Positions 45,350-55,428 of a stretch of DNA of 64,000 bases are shown here, one piece after another. The DNA is from an uncultured Clostridium sp. Lineage in GTDB: Bacteria; Bacillota; Clostridia; Clostridiales; Clostridiaceae. Made by a program: the position numbers and the translations under genes. The stretch is from assembly GCA_900547475.1 (NCBI GenBank), contig URGW01000008.1, positions 29,064 to 93,063 on the forward strand, written 5' to 3'. The notes beneath the pieces are model-generated. The model saw only the letters and a program-made list of their open reading frames with translations. It was not told the origin of the DNA and did not search any database. How positions within the stretch are numbered: position 1 is the first letter of the stretch; every line of letters begins with the position of its first letter.

Positions 45350-46828
45350 ATGCTAGATAAAAGAATTGAAAAAGCAGAAGAAGTTTTAAAAAATGCAAAG
45401 GAAAATGTAAAGAGTAGATATAGACTTGGGTATCATATTATGGCACCAGCTAACTGGATTAATGATCCTAATGGACTTATTCAATATAAAGGAGAATATC
45501 ATGCATTCTATCAACATCATCCTTATGATGAAAACTGGGGACCTATGCACTGGGGACATGTTAAAAGTAAGGATTTAGTGAATTGGGAGCATTGTCCTGT
45601 AGCCTTAGCCCCAGGAGATGAATTTGATAAGGGTGGATGTTTTTCAGGAAGTGCAGTAGATGATAATGGAAATCTTGTTTTAATTTATACAGGACATAAT
45701 TATATAGATAAAGAGAAAGATACATTTTATGAAAATCAAAATATTGCAATAAGTAAAGATGGTGGAGTTACTTTTGAGAAATATAAAAATAATCCTGTTA
45801 TAGCTAAACCACCTGTAGATAGTATACATCACTTTAGAGATCCTAAGGTTTGGAAACATGAAGATAAATGGTATATGGTTGTAGGAAATTCTACAAAGGA
45901 TAATATAGGAAGAGTAATATTATATGTTTCTTCAGATTTATACAACTGGGATTATGTTGGAACCCTTGCAACAAGCAAAGGTGAGCTAGGGTATATGTGG
46001 GAGTGTCCTGATTTCTTTAAGCTTGGGGATAAATATGTATTGAGTTTTTCACCACAAGGAATTGAAAAGAAAGATGGGAAATATCCAAATTTATTCCAAA
46101 CAGGATATATAGTGGGGGATTATGATTACTCTAAAAATGAATTTGTACATGGAGAATTCCATGAATTTGATAATGGACATGATTTTTATGCAGTTCAAAC
46201 ATTTTTAGATGATAAGGGACGTAGAATTGCAATAGGCTGGATGGATATGTGGGAATCTGATATGCCTACTAAACAAGACGGATGGTGTGGAGCATTAACA
46301 ATTCCACGTGAATTAACATTAAACTCTGATAATAAAATAATGATGAATCCTGTTGAAGAATTAAAGGATTTAAGAGAAGAATCTATCTTAGAAGAAAAAG
46401 ATATAAATGTATATGAAAATAAAAGCTATCAATTAAAAACAAACGAAAGAATGATGGAAATTAACATTGAATTTGATTTATCTAAATTTGAGTCAGATAA
46501 AATTGGAGTTAAGATAAAAGGAATTGATGAAGAAGAATTAAGTTTAAATTATAATAGAAATATTTCAGAGCTAATTCTTGATTGCTCTAAATGTGGTAAG
46601 AATAAGGATAGTGTAAGAAAGGCTATTTTAAATAATGAAGACAAGCTTTCGTTAAGAATATTTATAGATAGATCATCAGTTGAAGTGTTTATTAATAATG
46701 GAGAGGCTACTATGACAAGTAGAATTTATCCTAAAAATAAATTTGATGAACTTGAAATTTGCTCAGATTGTAATGGTACAAAAGTTAAAGGTATAGAAGT
46801 GTGGAAATTAAGAGATGTATGGAAATAA
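45350..46828 (+). CDS. GH32 sucrase (beta-fructofuranosidase)
   Basis: 492 residues: five-bladed propeller with nucleophile Asp39 in 'NWINDPNG', transition-state Asp in 'FRDPKVW', acid/base Glu in 'WECPDFF', then the C-terminal beta sandwich with 'LRIFIDRSSVEVFINNG'. No signal peptide. Since the linked transporter is a symporter, the substrate is likely free sucrose and not sucrose-6-phosphate. No fructokinase gene is in this cluster. Confidence 0.92.
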   Translation: MLDKRIEKAEEVLKNAKENVKSRYRLGYHIMAPANWINDPNGLIQYKGEYHAFYQHHPYDENWGPMHWGHVKSKDLVNWEHCPVALAPGDEFDKGGCFSGSAVDDNGNLVLIYTGHNYIDKEKDTFYENQNIAISKDGGVTFEKYKNNPVIAKPPVDSIHHFRDPKVWKHEDKWYMVVGNSTKDNIGRVILYVSSDLYNWDYVGTLATSKGELGYMWECPDFFKLGDKYVLSFSPQGIEKKDGKYPNLFQTGYIVGDYDYSKNEFVHGEFHEFDNGHDFYAVQTFLDDKGRRIAIGWMDMWESDMPTKQDGWCGALTIPRELTLNSDNKIMMNPVEELKDLREESILEEKDINVYENKSYQLKTNERMMEINIEFDLSKFESDKIGVKIKGIDEEELSLNYNRNISELILDCSKCGKNKDSVRKAILNNEDKLSLRIFIDRSSVEVFINNGEATMTSRIYPKNKFDELEICSDCNGTKVKGIEVWKLRDVWK

Positions 46829-46872
46829 TTTTTAAGCTAAATTAACTGAGTAAGTTTAAGGGAATAAAAACT

Positions 46873-46918
46873 ATAACATAAGTCAATGATTCAAAAGAGT
46901 CATTGACTTATGTTATAA
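46873..46918. terminator. long hairpin after the sucrase gene
   Basis: ATAACATAAGTCAATGA (46873-46889) pairs perfectly with TCATTGACTTATGTTAT (46900-46916). It lacks a T run, so it could also be an mRNA-stabilising stem. Confidence 0.7.
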
Positions 46919-46969
46919 TTATTTATAGTTATTAATGAGAAGAAACTAATTAGGAAGGGAGATGAAAAG

Positions 46970-48529
46970 GTGACTATATATTTAAATACAACTAATCCTT
47001 TAGAGAATTATAGAGAACTTCTAAATGAAGAATACTTTGTTGATAAATCATCTATAATAGAAATACTAAATAAAAGACTATTCACAAAAAGTAAATATAT
47101 ATGTTTAACTAGGCCTAGAAGGTTTGGAAAATCATCAGTTGCCCATATGTTAGGTGGTTATTATAGTAAAGTTGTTGATTCTAAAGATATTTTTGATAAG
47201 CTTAATATTAGTAAATCAGAGTCTTATAAAGAACATCTAAATAAATATAATGTAATTAGTATAAGTTTTAATAGGTTATCAGATATTGGAAATACCTATG
47301 ACGATTATATAAATAGAATAAAGACTAATTTAAAGGAAGATATAAAAGAACTGTATCCATATATAAATGTAGATAAATATTTATCTATAAGTGATTTATT
47401 AGAATGCTTAAATGATAAATTTATATTTATAATAGATGAATGGGATTATATTTTTAATAATAATCTTTTTGAAGAGAATCAGAATGATTTTTTAGAATTT
47501 TTAAGAAATCTTTTAAAAGATCAACCTTATGTTGCACTATGTTATATGACAGGAGTTTTACCTATTAAAAAATATTCTAGTGGTAGTGCTCTTAATATGT
47601 TTGATGAATATACATTTTTAAAAGATAGAAAATTTGGAGAATATTTTGGCTTTACAGAGGAGGAAGTATTAGAGTTATGCAAGAAAAATAGAAAGATGGA
47701 TTTTAAAGAATTAGAAAGTTGGTATAATGGTTATTTAACAGCTGCAGGAATAAGAATTTACAATCCACGTTCAGTAGTAAAAGCGCTTCAAAATAATTAT
47801 TGTGAAAGCTATTGGACAAATCCTGGAGCCATGGATGAAGTTGCTGAATATTTAAAATATAATACTTTAGATATTTGTGATGATGTAATAAAAATGGTTT
47901 CTGGAGAGGAAATTGACATAACTATAAATGAAGAGTTTAGAGCTGGTCAAAGGACACCTAGAACGAAAAAGGAAATTTACTCTGCTATGATAGTACTTGG
48001 ATTTTTATCATATTATGATGGTTATTTAAAAATACCTAATAAAGAGCTTATGCAAGAATTTGAGAAGGCCTTAGAGGATGAATCTTTTGGATATGTTTCA
48101 AAGATAATAGAAAATTCAAGAAAAATGTTAAAAGCAACAGTAAATAGAGATACAAAAACTGTAGAGGAAATTCTTCATGATATTCATAATTCAGAAATAC
48201 CTATTTTACAATATAATGATGAAAATAGCTTATCATGTGTACTTACTTTAGCTTATCTTTCAGCTAGAGATACTTATAGAGTAGAACGTGAAGAAAAGAC
48301 AGGAAAAGGATATGCAGATTTTACTTTTCATCCTAGACGAAAGAATGATATTCCTTTTATTGTTGAGTTAAAAAAGGATGTACTACCTGAAGTAGCTATA
48401 AATCAAATTATAGAAAAAGAGTATGTTGAAAAGTTTAAAAGAGAAAATGAGGGTAAAAAAGTATTAGCAGTAGCGATATGTTATGACTCAAAAAGTAAGA
48501 GTCATAGTTGTAAGATAGAAGATATATAA
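46970..48529 (+). CDS. AAA-ATPase-like / PD-(D/E)XK protein (DUF1703 type)
   Basis: 519 residues starting at GTG after AGGGAG. The N-terminal AAA-ATPase-like domain has 'RPRRFGKSSVAHML' (P-loop variant) and 'FIIDEWD' (Walker B); the C-terminal nuclease-like domain has 'YADFTF' and 'FIVELKK'. This family is common in anaerobes in many copies and is linked to mobile DNA; function unproven. The 3' end of a second copy lies 7 kb downstream. Confidence 0.87.
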   Translation: MTIYLNTTNPLENYRELLNEEYFVDKSSIIEILNKRLFTKSKYICLTRPRRFGKSSVAHMLGGYYSKVVDSKDIFDKLNISKSESYKEHLNKYNVISISFNRLSDIGNTYDDYINRIKTNLKEDIKELYPYINVDKYLSISDLLECLNDKFIFIIDEWDYIFNNNLFEENQNDFLEFLRNLLKDQPYVALCYMTGVLPIKKYSSGSALNMFDEYTFLKDRKFGEYFGFTEEEVLELCKKNRKMDFKELESWYNGYLTAAGIRIYNPRSVVKALQNNYCESYWTNPGAMDEVAEYLKYNTLDICDDVIKMVSGEEIDITINEEFRAGQRTPRTKKEIYSAMIVLGFLSYYDGYLKIPNKELMQEFEKALEDESFGYVSKIIENSRKMLKATVNRDTKTVEEILHDIHNSEIPILQYNDENSLSCVLTLAYLSARDTYRVEREEKTGKGYADFTFHPRRKNDIPFIVELKKDVLPEVAINQIIEKEYVEKFKRENEGKKVLAVAICYDSKSKSHSCKIEDI

Positions 48530-48536
48530 TAAAATA

Positions 48537-48568
48537 GAGCTTCATAGATTTGAAGCTCTTAATTTTTT
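48537..48568 (+). terminator. terminator after the DUF1703-type gene
   Basis: GAGCTTCA (48537-48544) pairs with TGAAGCTC (48551-48558), then TTAATTTTTT. Confidence 0.85.
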
Positions 48569-48718
48569 ACATAAATATAGTTTACTTTTAGATAATAAAT
48601 AACTATGTAATATTATGAAAAATAATTGAGATAAATATTTATAGTTAATAATATAGTATAATTATAAATAGAGATAGATTAAAGTTTAAAAGTAATAGAG
48701 GATATATGGAGGTATAAG

Positions 48719-49474
48719 ATGATTACGTGTAAAAATTTATATGATAATAAAAATGTGGAAATTATTGCGTCTAAAGGTGGAGTTAAGGTACTTGAATATA
48801 AAAAAGATCTAAGTGTTGATGCTGCAAGTGCAATTAATGCATATTTTGCTTCAGAAATGAATGTTAGAAAGAGACAAGTTTTAATTGAATTAAATAGCGA
48901 TGCATATACAATAAGTGCTGGTGCAATGCAGTGGACAGCAGGAAATGTGAAAATGGCAGCTGATGTTAAAGGAATAGGAGATTTTTTTGGTAAAGCTATT
49001 TCATCAAAGGTAACAAAGGAATCTGCAATTAAGCCTAAATATGAAGGTAGTGGATTATTAGTATTAGAGCCTACTTATAAACATATACTTCTTGAGGATG
49101 TTGCTGAATGGAATGGATTAGTGCTTGATGATGGGCTTTTCCTTGCTTGTGAGTCTAAAATTAAGCAAAAGGTAGTAGCAAGAACTAATCTTTCTTCAGC
49201 AATGCTTGGAAATGAAGGACTATTTAATTTATGTCTTGAGGGGCAAGGGATAGCTGTGTTAGAAAGTCCAGTTCCAAGAGATGAACTTATAGAAATTAAT
49301 TTAGAAAATGATGAAGTTAGAATTGATGGAAATTTTGCTGTTGCATGGTCTAAATCTTTAGATTTTAGAGTTGAAAAATCAAGTAAAAGTTTAGTAGGAT
49401 CAGCTGTTTCTGGTGAAGGATTTGTTAATGTATATCGTGGAACAGGAAAAATTCTTATGGCACCTATAGCTTAA
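48719..49474 (+). CDS. AIM24 family protein
   Basis: 251 residues, soluble, beta-rich. 'GSGLLVLEPTYKHILLEDV', 'LEGQGIAVLESPVPRDELI' and 'GEGFVNVYRGTGKILMAPI' match the AIM24/TIGR00266 family of trimeric beta proteins. The name comes from a yeast mitochondrial protein; the bacterial role is unknown. GGAGG site. Single gene with its own terminator. Confidence 0.85.
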   Translation: MITCKNLYDNKNVEIIASKGGVKVLEYKKDLSVDAASAINAYFASEMNVRKRQVLIELNSDAYTISAGAMQWTAGNVKMAADVKGIGDFFGKAISSKVTKESAIKPKYEGSGLLVLEPTYKHILLEDVAEWNGLVLDDGLFLACESKIKQKVVARTNLSSAMLGNEGLFNLCLEGQGIAVLESPVPRDELIEINLENDEVRIDGNFAVAWSKSLDFRVEKSSKSLVGSAVSGEGFVNVYRGTGKILMAPIA

Positions 49475-49511
49475 TAGATATAGTATAAGGAATTATTACT
49501 TTAAAAGTTAT

Positions 49512-49548
49512 TTGGAGAGCTAATTAAGATTAGTTCTCCATTTTTATA
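49512..49548 (+). terminator. terminator after AIM24 gene
   Basis: TGGAGAGCTAAT and ATTAGTTCTCCA arms with one bulge, then TTTTTAT. Confidence 0.8.
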
Positions 49549-49576
49549 TATAATATAACTAAGGAGAAGAGTTTTA

Positions 49577-50521
49577 ATGGGGATAATAAGTTTTTTAAAA
49601 TTAGTAGAAATTCAAACAAAAGTAGCTAGTATCATTCCATATATGGTAGGAACAGCCTTTGCTTTATACAAATTTGATAATTTTAATATGAAAAATGCTA
49701 TATTGTTATTTTTATCAATGATAATTTTTGATATGACTGTAACAGCAATAAATAATTATGTTGATTATATTAAAGCTATAAAAAAAGAGGGATTTGGATA
49801 TGAAGAGCATAATGCTATAACAAAATATGGTCTTAAACCTAAAACTGTTTTAGGAATTATTATAGTTATGTTAATAGTATCATCATTATTAGGAATATTA
49901 TTATTTTTAAATACAAATATAATAATTTTATTAGTAGGATTAGTGTGTTTTACAATAGGAATTTTTTATTCTTTTGGACCTATTCCAATTTCAAGAACTC
50001 CATTTGGGGAGATTTTCTCTGGAGTAACAATGGGATTTTTTATAACTTTTTTAGCAATATATATACATATATTTGATAAAGGAATATTAAATATATCTAT
50101 AATAGACGGTAATTTTGAATTAATGATTAACTTAAGGGTTATTATATCTATATTTGTAATAAGTATTCCACTAATTGTTGGAATAGCAAATATAATGTTA
50201 GCTAATAATATTTGTGATATGGAAGATGATTTTATAAATAGGAGATTTACTTTACCAATATACATAGGAAAAGAAAATGCCTTAAGTATCTTTAAATATT
50301 TATATTACATAGGGTTTGTTGGTATAAGTATAGGAGTTATTTTAAAGGTTTTACCTATAGTATCTTTATTAACATTATTAGTATTTATTCCAATTAATAA
50401 AAATATTAAATCATTTTATATACTGCAATCAAAGAAGGATACTTTTATATTAGCAGTTAAAAATTTTATTTTGTTAAATGTAACATATATTTTTACAATT
50501 GTTTTAGGCATATTATTTTAG
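49577..50521 (+). CDS. UbiA-family prenyltransferase (MenA-like)
   Basis: 314 residues, about nine membrane segments. The two Asp-containing prenyl-diphosphate sites are present in altered form: 'NNYVDYIKA' near residue 58 and 'DMEDDFINRR' near residue 214. Order and length fit 1,4-dihydroxy-2-naphthoate prenyltransferase (MenA). No other menaquinone genes are near, so another aromatic acceptor is possible. Confidence 0.8.
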   Translation: MGIISFLKLVEIQTKVASIIPYMVGTAFALYKFDNFNMKNAILLFLSMIIFDMTVTAINNYVDYIKAIKKEGFGYEEHNAITKYGLKPKTVLGIIIVMLIVSSLLGILLFLNTNIIILLVGLVCFTIGIFYSFGPIPISRTPFGEIFSGVTMGFFITFLAIYIHIFDKGILNISIIDGNFELMINLRVIISIFVISIPLIVGIANIMLANNICDMEDDFINRRFTLPIYIGKENALSIFKYLYYIGFVGISIGVILKVLPIVSLLTLLVFIPINKNIKSFYILQSKKDTFILAVKNFILLNVTYIFTIVLGILF

Positions 50522-50527
50522 TTATGG

Positions 50528-50560
50528 ACAGCCTCCTATTATAAATAGGGGGCTGTTTTA
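50528..50560 (+). terminator. terminator after the prenyltransferase gene
   Basis: ACAGCCTCCTAT (50528-50539) pairs with ATAGGGGGCTGT (50545-50556), then TTTT. Confidence 0.85.
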
Positions 50561-50679
50561 ACTTTTATTTAGTTAAATTTATTTATATTAGTTCTTTTTT
50601 ATAAAAAAATCAATATTTTTGTAAAAAGTTATTAGTGGTGGATATTTATTAAGTAGAAACTATACAAAGGAGACGAAAA

Positions 50680-51267
50680 ATGAATATCTTTGAAGAAGTA
50701 AAAGAAAGAAGCGATATTTTAGATGTAGCTAGAGCAATTGGGCTTAATTTAAATAGATATAACAAATGCTTATGCCCCTTTCATAATGAGAAAACACCAT
50801 CCTTTAGTATTTGTAGTAAAAGACAGTTATTTAAGTGTTTTGCTTGTGGAGAGTCAGGTGATAGTATAGCTCTTATTTCTAAATTTAAAGGTTTAAATAA
50901 CTATGAAAGTGCGATTTATATAAATAAGCTTTTAAATTTAGGGTTAGAAGTTAAAGAGGACAAGTCTATAGTTACTAATAATAAAGCAAAAGATAATAAA
51001 ATATCTAAAATTAAAAACTATAATAACTCAAAAGTAATAATAGAAGCTTTTGAAAAGTGGGAAAATGACACCTTTTTATTATTAAGTGATTATCGAAGAT
51101 ATTTATCAGAAAAAAATGATGAAGAAACAGCAGAAATGCTAAATATAATTGATTATTATTTAGATATATTTACAAGCAATGATATAGAAGAAAAACTAGA
51201 GTTTTATAAGTATAACAAGAAGGTGGTGCAAGCTATAAATGAAAGATTTATCAAAAAAAATAGTTGA
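50680..51267 (+). CDS. CHC2 zinc-finger protein, primase N-terminal type
   Basis: 195 residues. The first about 90 are a DnaG-like zinc-binding domain: 'CLCPFHNEKTPSFSIC' and 'FKCFACGESGDSI'. The TOPRIM polymerase domain of DnaG is absent; the rest is helical. Such short CHC2 proteins occur in phage and integrative-element replication modules together with a DUF927 helicase, as here (29-nt overlap with the next gene). AAGGAGACG site. Confidence 0.85.
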   Translation: MNIFEEVKERSDILDVARAIGLNLNRYNKCLCPFHNEKTPSFSICSKRQLFKCFACGESGDSIALISKFKGLNNYESAIYINKLLNLGLEVKEDKSIVTNNKAKDNKISKIKNYNNSKVIIEAFEKWENDTFLLLSDYRRYLSEKNDEETAEMLNIIDYYLDIFTSNDIEEKLEFYKYNKKVVQAINERFIKKNS

Positions 51268-53206
51268 AGCAGAATTTTTACCATTAGATCCTTATAGGTC
51301 TACTAAGGAAGAGGTACTTTCAGAAGAGACATTTAGATATTTAAATGCTATTGAAAATGAATTTTTCAAAGAAAGTATTTTATTGAAAGTAAGAGATATA
51401 GCTAAAAATTTAGGTGTAAAGAATGAATTTAATAGACTATATAAAGCTTATAACAAAGAATATTGTAAAGAGAATAAGGAAGCTAATTATAAAAAATATA
51501 AGAATAGATTTAATAGAAATATTTCATCTTATTGTAATGGAACTTCCAATAATAAAGAAACTTCCAAAATTGTAACTGAAGAAAATCTAGTCAATTTTGA
51601 AGATTGTCCTATAGATAATTTAGATGCAGGTATTTGGAATGCTAGTTATGATGGTATATGGAAAATTGAAACTAGAAATTTTGAGCCAGTAAAAGTAATG
51701 GCATGCCCACATCCTATTTTACCAGTAGAAAGATTGAAAAATGTAGAAAGTGGGTTAGAAAAAGTTAGATTAAGTTTTCGTAGAGATAATATTTGGGAAG
51801 ATGTAGTTGTTGATAATAGTTTAATTTCTAATAGAACATCTATAATTTCCTTAGCAGACATAGGAATTCAAGTTAATTCTAATAATGCAGGAACTTTAAT
51901 TTCATATCTAAGCGATATCCTTTCTTTAAATAATAAGAAAATCCCTGTTACAAAAAGTATTAATAGATTAGGTTGGGTAGATAATGACTTTGTACCATTT
52001 ATGGATAACTATAAATATGATGGAGATATTTCTTTTAAAAGTGTGTATGAAAGTATTAAGGCACAAGGTGATTATCAGTTATGGAAGGAACATGTTAAGG
52101 AGCTTAGAAGTAAAAGTAAGATTTTAAAGATTCTAATGGCAGCTTCATTTGCAAGTCCACTTATTGAAATATTAGGAACTTTACCTTTTATAGTTCATTT
52201 ATGGGGTGGAACTGATACAAGAAAAACTGTTGCTACCATGGTGGCTATGAGTATATGGGGTAACCCTAGTATTGGTAAGCTTATTAAGACTTTAAATTCT
52301 ACAGTACTTGCAATGTCTAGATATGCTACTTTTATGCATAATTTACCTGTAGCCTATGATGAACTTCAAATTGTAAGAAGTAAATATAAATCTTTTGATG
52401 AAATTATAATGCAACTTGCAGAGGGGATAGACAGAGGGCTTGGAAGAGCTGATGGAGGAATTCAAACACAAGGTACATGGAGAAATATTTTTCTATTTAC
52501 TGGTGAAGAGCCTGTAACTAAGGAATATTCAGGTGGAGGAGCTAAAAATAGAGTTCTAGAAATTGAAGCAACTGCAAAAATTATAGATGATGGAGTATTA
52601 ACTGCTAATTTAGTTAAAAGTAATTATGGATATGCATCTAGAGATTTTATTGATAACTTACCACAAAAGGAAGAAATTATTAAGAGATACAGTGAAATTT
52701 CAAAGGAAGTTAATAGTACTACAGAGCTTAAGGATAAGCAAGCAGCTGCTGTAGCAACAGTTCTTTTAGGTGATGAGCTTAGCAATAGTATTTTTAATGA
52801 TGACTTATTAACTATTGAGGATATTATTGAAGTTTTACCTAAGGAAAGTGAGGTTGATTTAGCTGAAAGATCCTATAACATTATAAATGATTGGATTGGT
52901 CAAAATATAAATAAGTTTAAGAATAATGACAATAACGAAATTTATGGCAAAATCAATACTGTAAGAGGTGAATGTTTTGTAATTAAATCTATTTTAGTTG
53001 ATATGCTGGAGGAGAGAAATATTAGCTTTGATGGTATTAAAGCTGGATTATCAGAAAAGGGCTTTTTATTTAAAGACAATAGAAATAAATATACTCAAAG
53101 AGTTAGAATCAATGGAATATTAACCAACTGTATAAAATTAAAGCTTTATGAGAAGGATGATGATAACTTTTTTAATGAGATTGTTGAGGATAATGTACCT
53201 TTTTAA
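51239..53206 (+). CDS. DUF927 phage/plasmid-type helicase with altered Walker A
   Basis: 655 residues. The central part (about 150-460) is the DUF927 core: 'GWVDNDFVPF', P-loop region, 'MSIWGNPSIGKLIKTLNST', and Walker B 'LPVAYDELQIVR'. The P loop reads GGTDTRKT (323-330) where the family has GGTGTGKT or similar; the Gly before Lys329 is Arg and another Gly is Asp. Each change equals one G-to-A transition. This would be expected to impair ATP binding, so the replication module may be dead, though the frame is intact. Confidence 0.82.
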   Translation: MKDLSKKIVEAEFLPLDPYRSTKEEVLSEETFRYLNAIENEFFKESILLKVRDIAKNLGVKNEFNRLYKAYNKEYCKENKEANYKKYKNRFNRNISSYCNGTSNNKETSKIVTEENLVNFEDCPIDNLDAGIWNASYDGIWKIETRNFEPVKVMACPHPILPVERLKNVESGLEKVRLSFRRDNIWEDVVVDNSLISNRTSIISLADIGIQVNSNNAGTLISYLSDILSLNNKKIPVTKSINRLGWVDNDFVPFMDNYKYDGDISFKSVYESIKAQGDYQLWKEHVKELRSKSKILKILMAASFASPLIEILGTLPFIVHLWGGTDTRKTVATMVAMSIWGNPSIGKLIKTLNSTVLAMSRYATFMHNLPVAYDELQIVRSKYKSFDEIIMQLAEGIDRGLGRADGGIQTQGTWRNIFLFTGEEPVTKEYSGGGAKNRVLEIEATAKIIDDGVLTANLVKSNYGYASRDFIDNLPQKEEIIKRYSEISKEVNSTTELKDKQAAAVATVLLGDELSNSIFNDDLLTIEDIIEVLPKESEVDLAERSYNIINDWIGQNINKFKNNDNNEIYGKINTVRGECFVIKSILVDMLEERNISFDGIKAGLSEKGFLFKDNRNKYTQRVRINGILTNCIKLKLYEKDDDNFFNEIVEDNVPF

Positions 53207-53516
53207 ATAAATTGCCGACCTTGTCTACCTTGTGTCGTCCTATTTTTAAAGGAAGGTAGACGCGCTACAACCATTATAAATACAGGGTTATAGCTATATA
53301 AAATATTTTTGTCTATCTGTCCACCTTAAAAAAGTATTATTTATAAATAAAGTTAGAATTTAATAAAAAAATAAATATAGTATAAAAGTTAATATATAGA
53401 GTTCATTATTAGGGCGACAGGGCGACATTGGCTATTTTAAAGGGATTGAAGAGATTAATAAGGGAGACATAAGGGTAGGTACATTGAATTAATTAGTATA
53501 AAGGGAGTGAGAGGGC
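53207..53516. other. 310-bp repeat-bearing non-coding segment, possible replication origin
   Basis: No gene. It has direct repeats ACCTTGTCT/ACCTTGTGT (53218-53236), a 9-bp inverted repeat GTCTACCTT (53223-53231)/AAGGTAGAC (53253-53261) with an inner TCCT/AGGA pair, and GGGCGACAGGGCGACA near 53415. Around them is very AT-rich DNA. Location between a DUF927 helicase and a DEAD helicase fits an element origin, but this is inference. Confidence 0.4.
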
Positions 53517-55028
53517 ATGGAGCTTAGACCTTATCAAAAAGAAATTATAGATATAATTGATAATTTAAATAGTGGAAGTTATTTAGTTCAGCTAGCAACA
53601 GGTTTAGGAAAGACAGTTACCTTTGCTAATATAAAAAGAAAAGGAAGAGTTCTTGTTTTAGCCCATAGAGAAGAATTAGTAACTCAACCTATTAAATATT
53701 ATGATGTACCAGTTGGTATAGAAATGAGAGAATTAAAGTCAAATGGAGAAGAAGTTGTTATAGCTTCAGTTCAAAGTTTGGTTCGTAGATTAAATATGTT
53801 TAATAAGGATGATTTTGATATGATTATTACTGATGAATGTCACCACAGTATAGCAAAATCTTATAGAAAAATTTATGAATACTTTAATTACAGATTGCAC
53901 ATAGGTTTTACAGCAACTCCAAATAGAGGAGATGGTAAAAGTCTTGATGGAATTTTTGATAGCATTATTTATGAAAAAGATATAAGATGGGCTATTGAAA
54001 ATAAGTATCTTTGTGATATTCATTGCATGAGAGTTAATATTGATTATGATATTTCTAAGGCTAAAACAAGACCTGGTGATTATGCTTTAGATGATCTTGA
54101 AGAAATGATAAATAATGATGACAGTAATAAGAAGGTTGCTTTAGCTTATAAGAATTATGGAGTGGGACAAACTTTGATTTTTGGTACTTCTATAGCTCAT
54201 TGTGAAAATATTGCGGCTGAAATAGAAGGAGCAGTAGTTGTAAGTGCTAATACTAAAAATAGAGATGAGATTATAAGAAAATTTACAAATAAAGAAATAA
54301 AGGTCCTTGTAAATTGCATGATATTTACTGAAGGTACAGATATGCCTTTAGTTGAAACAATAATAATATGTAGGCCAACAAAAAATAGTTCATTATATGC
54401 ACAAATGGTTGGAAGAGGTCTTAGACTTCATAAAGATAAGGAAAAGCTTAATTTAATTGACTTAGTTGGTGTTACGGGGAAGAATAAGTTGTGTACGGCA
54501 GCAAGTTTATTAGGTTTGAATGTTGATAATTTAGATGATGATGAACTTAAGGATTTAGATGGTAACTTGCTTGATATTCCAAATAAAATTAAGGAGATGG
54601 AGAGTCCAAGGCTTTGGGTTAAGGAAACTGAAGAGGTAAATCTTTGGGCTAAGGAGAGAAATTATAATCTTCATAATATAAATTGGACAAGGAGCTTTAA
54701 TGGTGATTTGATTTTAATTTTGAAGGATATAAGAATTAAGTTACCTTGCCAGGATGAATTAGGATATACGGTTTATAATGGTGAAAGAATGAAGATGCAG
54801 GATGCTCTTGATGAGGTGTTTAATATATTGAATTTGCATTATCAGGATCAAAGGCCTTTATGGGATTTGCATATAATAAGGAAATGGGGTAAGGAACCAG
54901 CATCTTTCAAGCAGATGGAGTGGATTAGGAGGTATATGGGACGTAGGGAAATTGGAGACTTAACGAAGGGGGAGGCTCATTATATATTGAATAGGTTGTT
55001 CAATAATGAGAGTAGTTTAGGAGTGTAA
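53517..55028 (+). CDS. DEAD/DEAH-box helicase of superfamily 2
   Basis: 503 residues. Motif I 'ATGLGKTVTF', motif II 'ITDECHHS' (DECH box), motif III 'GFTATPNR', motif VI 'QMVGRGLRLH'. The C-terminal about 130 residues are an added helical domain ('ASFKQMEWIRRYMG'). Typical helicase of prophage and element replication modules. The last third and the next gene use noticeably more G-rich codons (AGG, TTG, GGG) than neighbouring genes. Confidence 0.9.
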   Translation: MELRPYQKEIIDIIDNLNSGSYLVQLATGLGKTVTFANIKRKGRVLVLAHREELVTQPIKYYDVPVGIEMRELKSNGEEVVIASVQSLVRRLNMFNKDDFDMIITDECHHSIAKSYRKIYEYFNYRLHIGFTATPNRGDGKSLDGIFDSIIYEKDIRWAIENKYLCDIHCMRVNIDYDISKAKTRPGDYALDDLEEMINNDDSNKKVALAYKNYGVGQTLIFGTSIAHCENIAAEIEGAVVVSANTKNRDEIIRKFTNKEIKVLVNCMIFTEGTDMPLVETIIICRPTKNSSLYAQMVGRGLRLHKDKEKLNLIDLVGVTGKNKLCTAASLLGLNVDNLDDDELKDLDGNLLDIPNKIKEMESPRLWVKETEEVNLWAKERNYNLHNINWTRSFNGDLILILKDIRIKLPCQDELGYTVYNGERMKMQDALDEVFNILNLHYQDQRPLWDLHIIRKWGKEPASFKQMEWIRRYMGRREIGDLTKGEAHYILNRLFNNESSLGV

Positions 55029-55065
55029 AATTTGGTAAAATAGTTTTGGGAAGGATGTGTATAAA

Positions 55066-55404
55066 ATGGGATGTAATGAGATGAAGTGTCATGTTTGTGG
55101 AGAAGTATTAAATGAAAATAGTATGTTTGGATGGGTTAAAGGTGATAAATTCAATCCTGTAAATATTTATGAGGTACTTAAGGATATAAGGAATCCACTT
55201 AATTTAAAGTGTAGTATTTTATATTGTAATGATTGTTCGGGAAAAGTGGATAAGGTTATATTTAGTGTTTTTAATAAGGGTTTATCAGATTATCATTTAT
55301 CTAGAGTGGTGGAGGATAAGGGGTTATCTGAGAATATTGGGGAGAATGAGGATAATGGATTATTTGAGGATTATTTGAAGGTTAGAGATGTTTTGGTTGG
55401 ATAG
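55066..55404 (+). CDS. small cysteine-rich (zinc-ribbon-like) protein
   Basis: 112 residues. Two Cys pairs 'CHVCG' and 'CNDC' about 45 residues apart could bind one zinc; the C-terminal part is acidic. It follows the helicase by about 37 bp in the same unit. GGAAGGA site before the ATG; an in-frame GTG at 55057 lies in that region. No family recognised. Likely an element protein. Confidence 0.6.
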   Translation: MGCNEMKCHVCGEVLNENSMFGWVKGDKFNPVNIYEVLKDIRNPLNLKCSILYCNDCSGKVDKVIFSVFNKGLSDYHLSRVVEDKGLSENIGENEDNGLFEDYLKVRDVLVG

Positions 55405-55428
55405 GGAGTTAATTATTAAATTAAGTAG

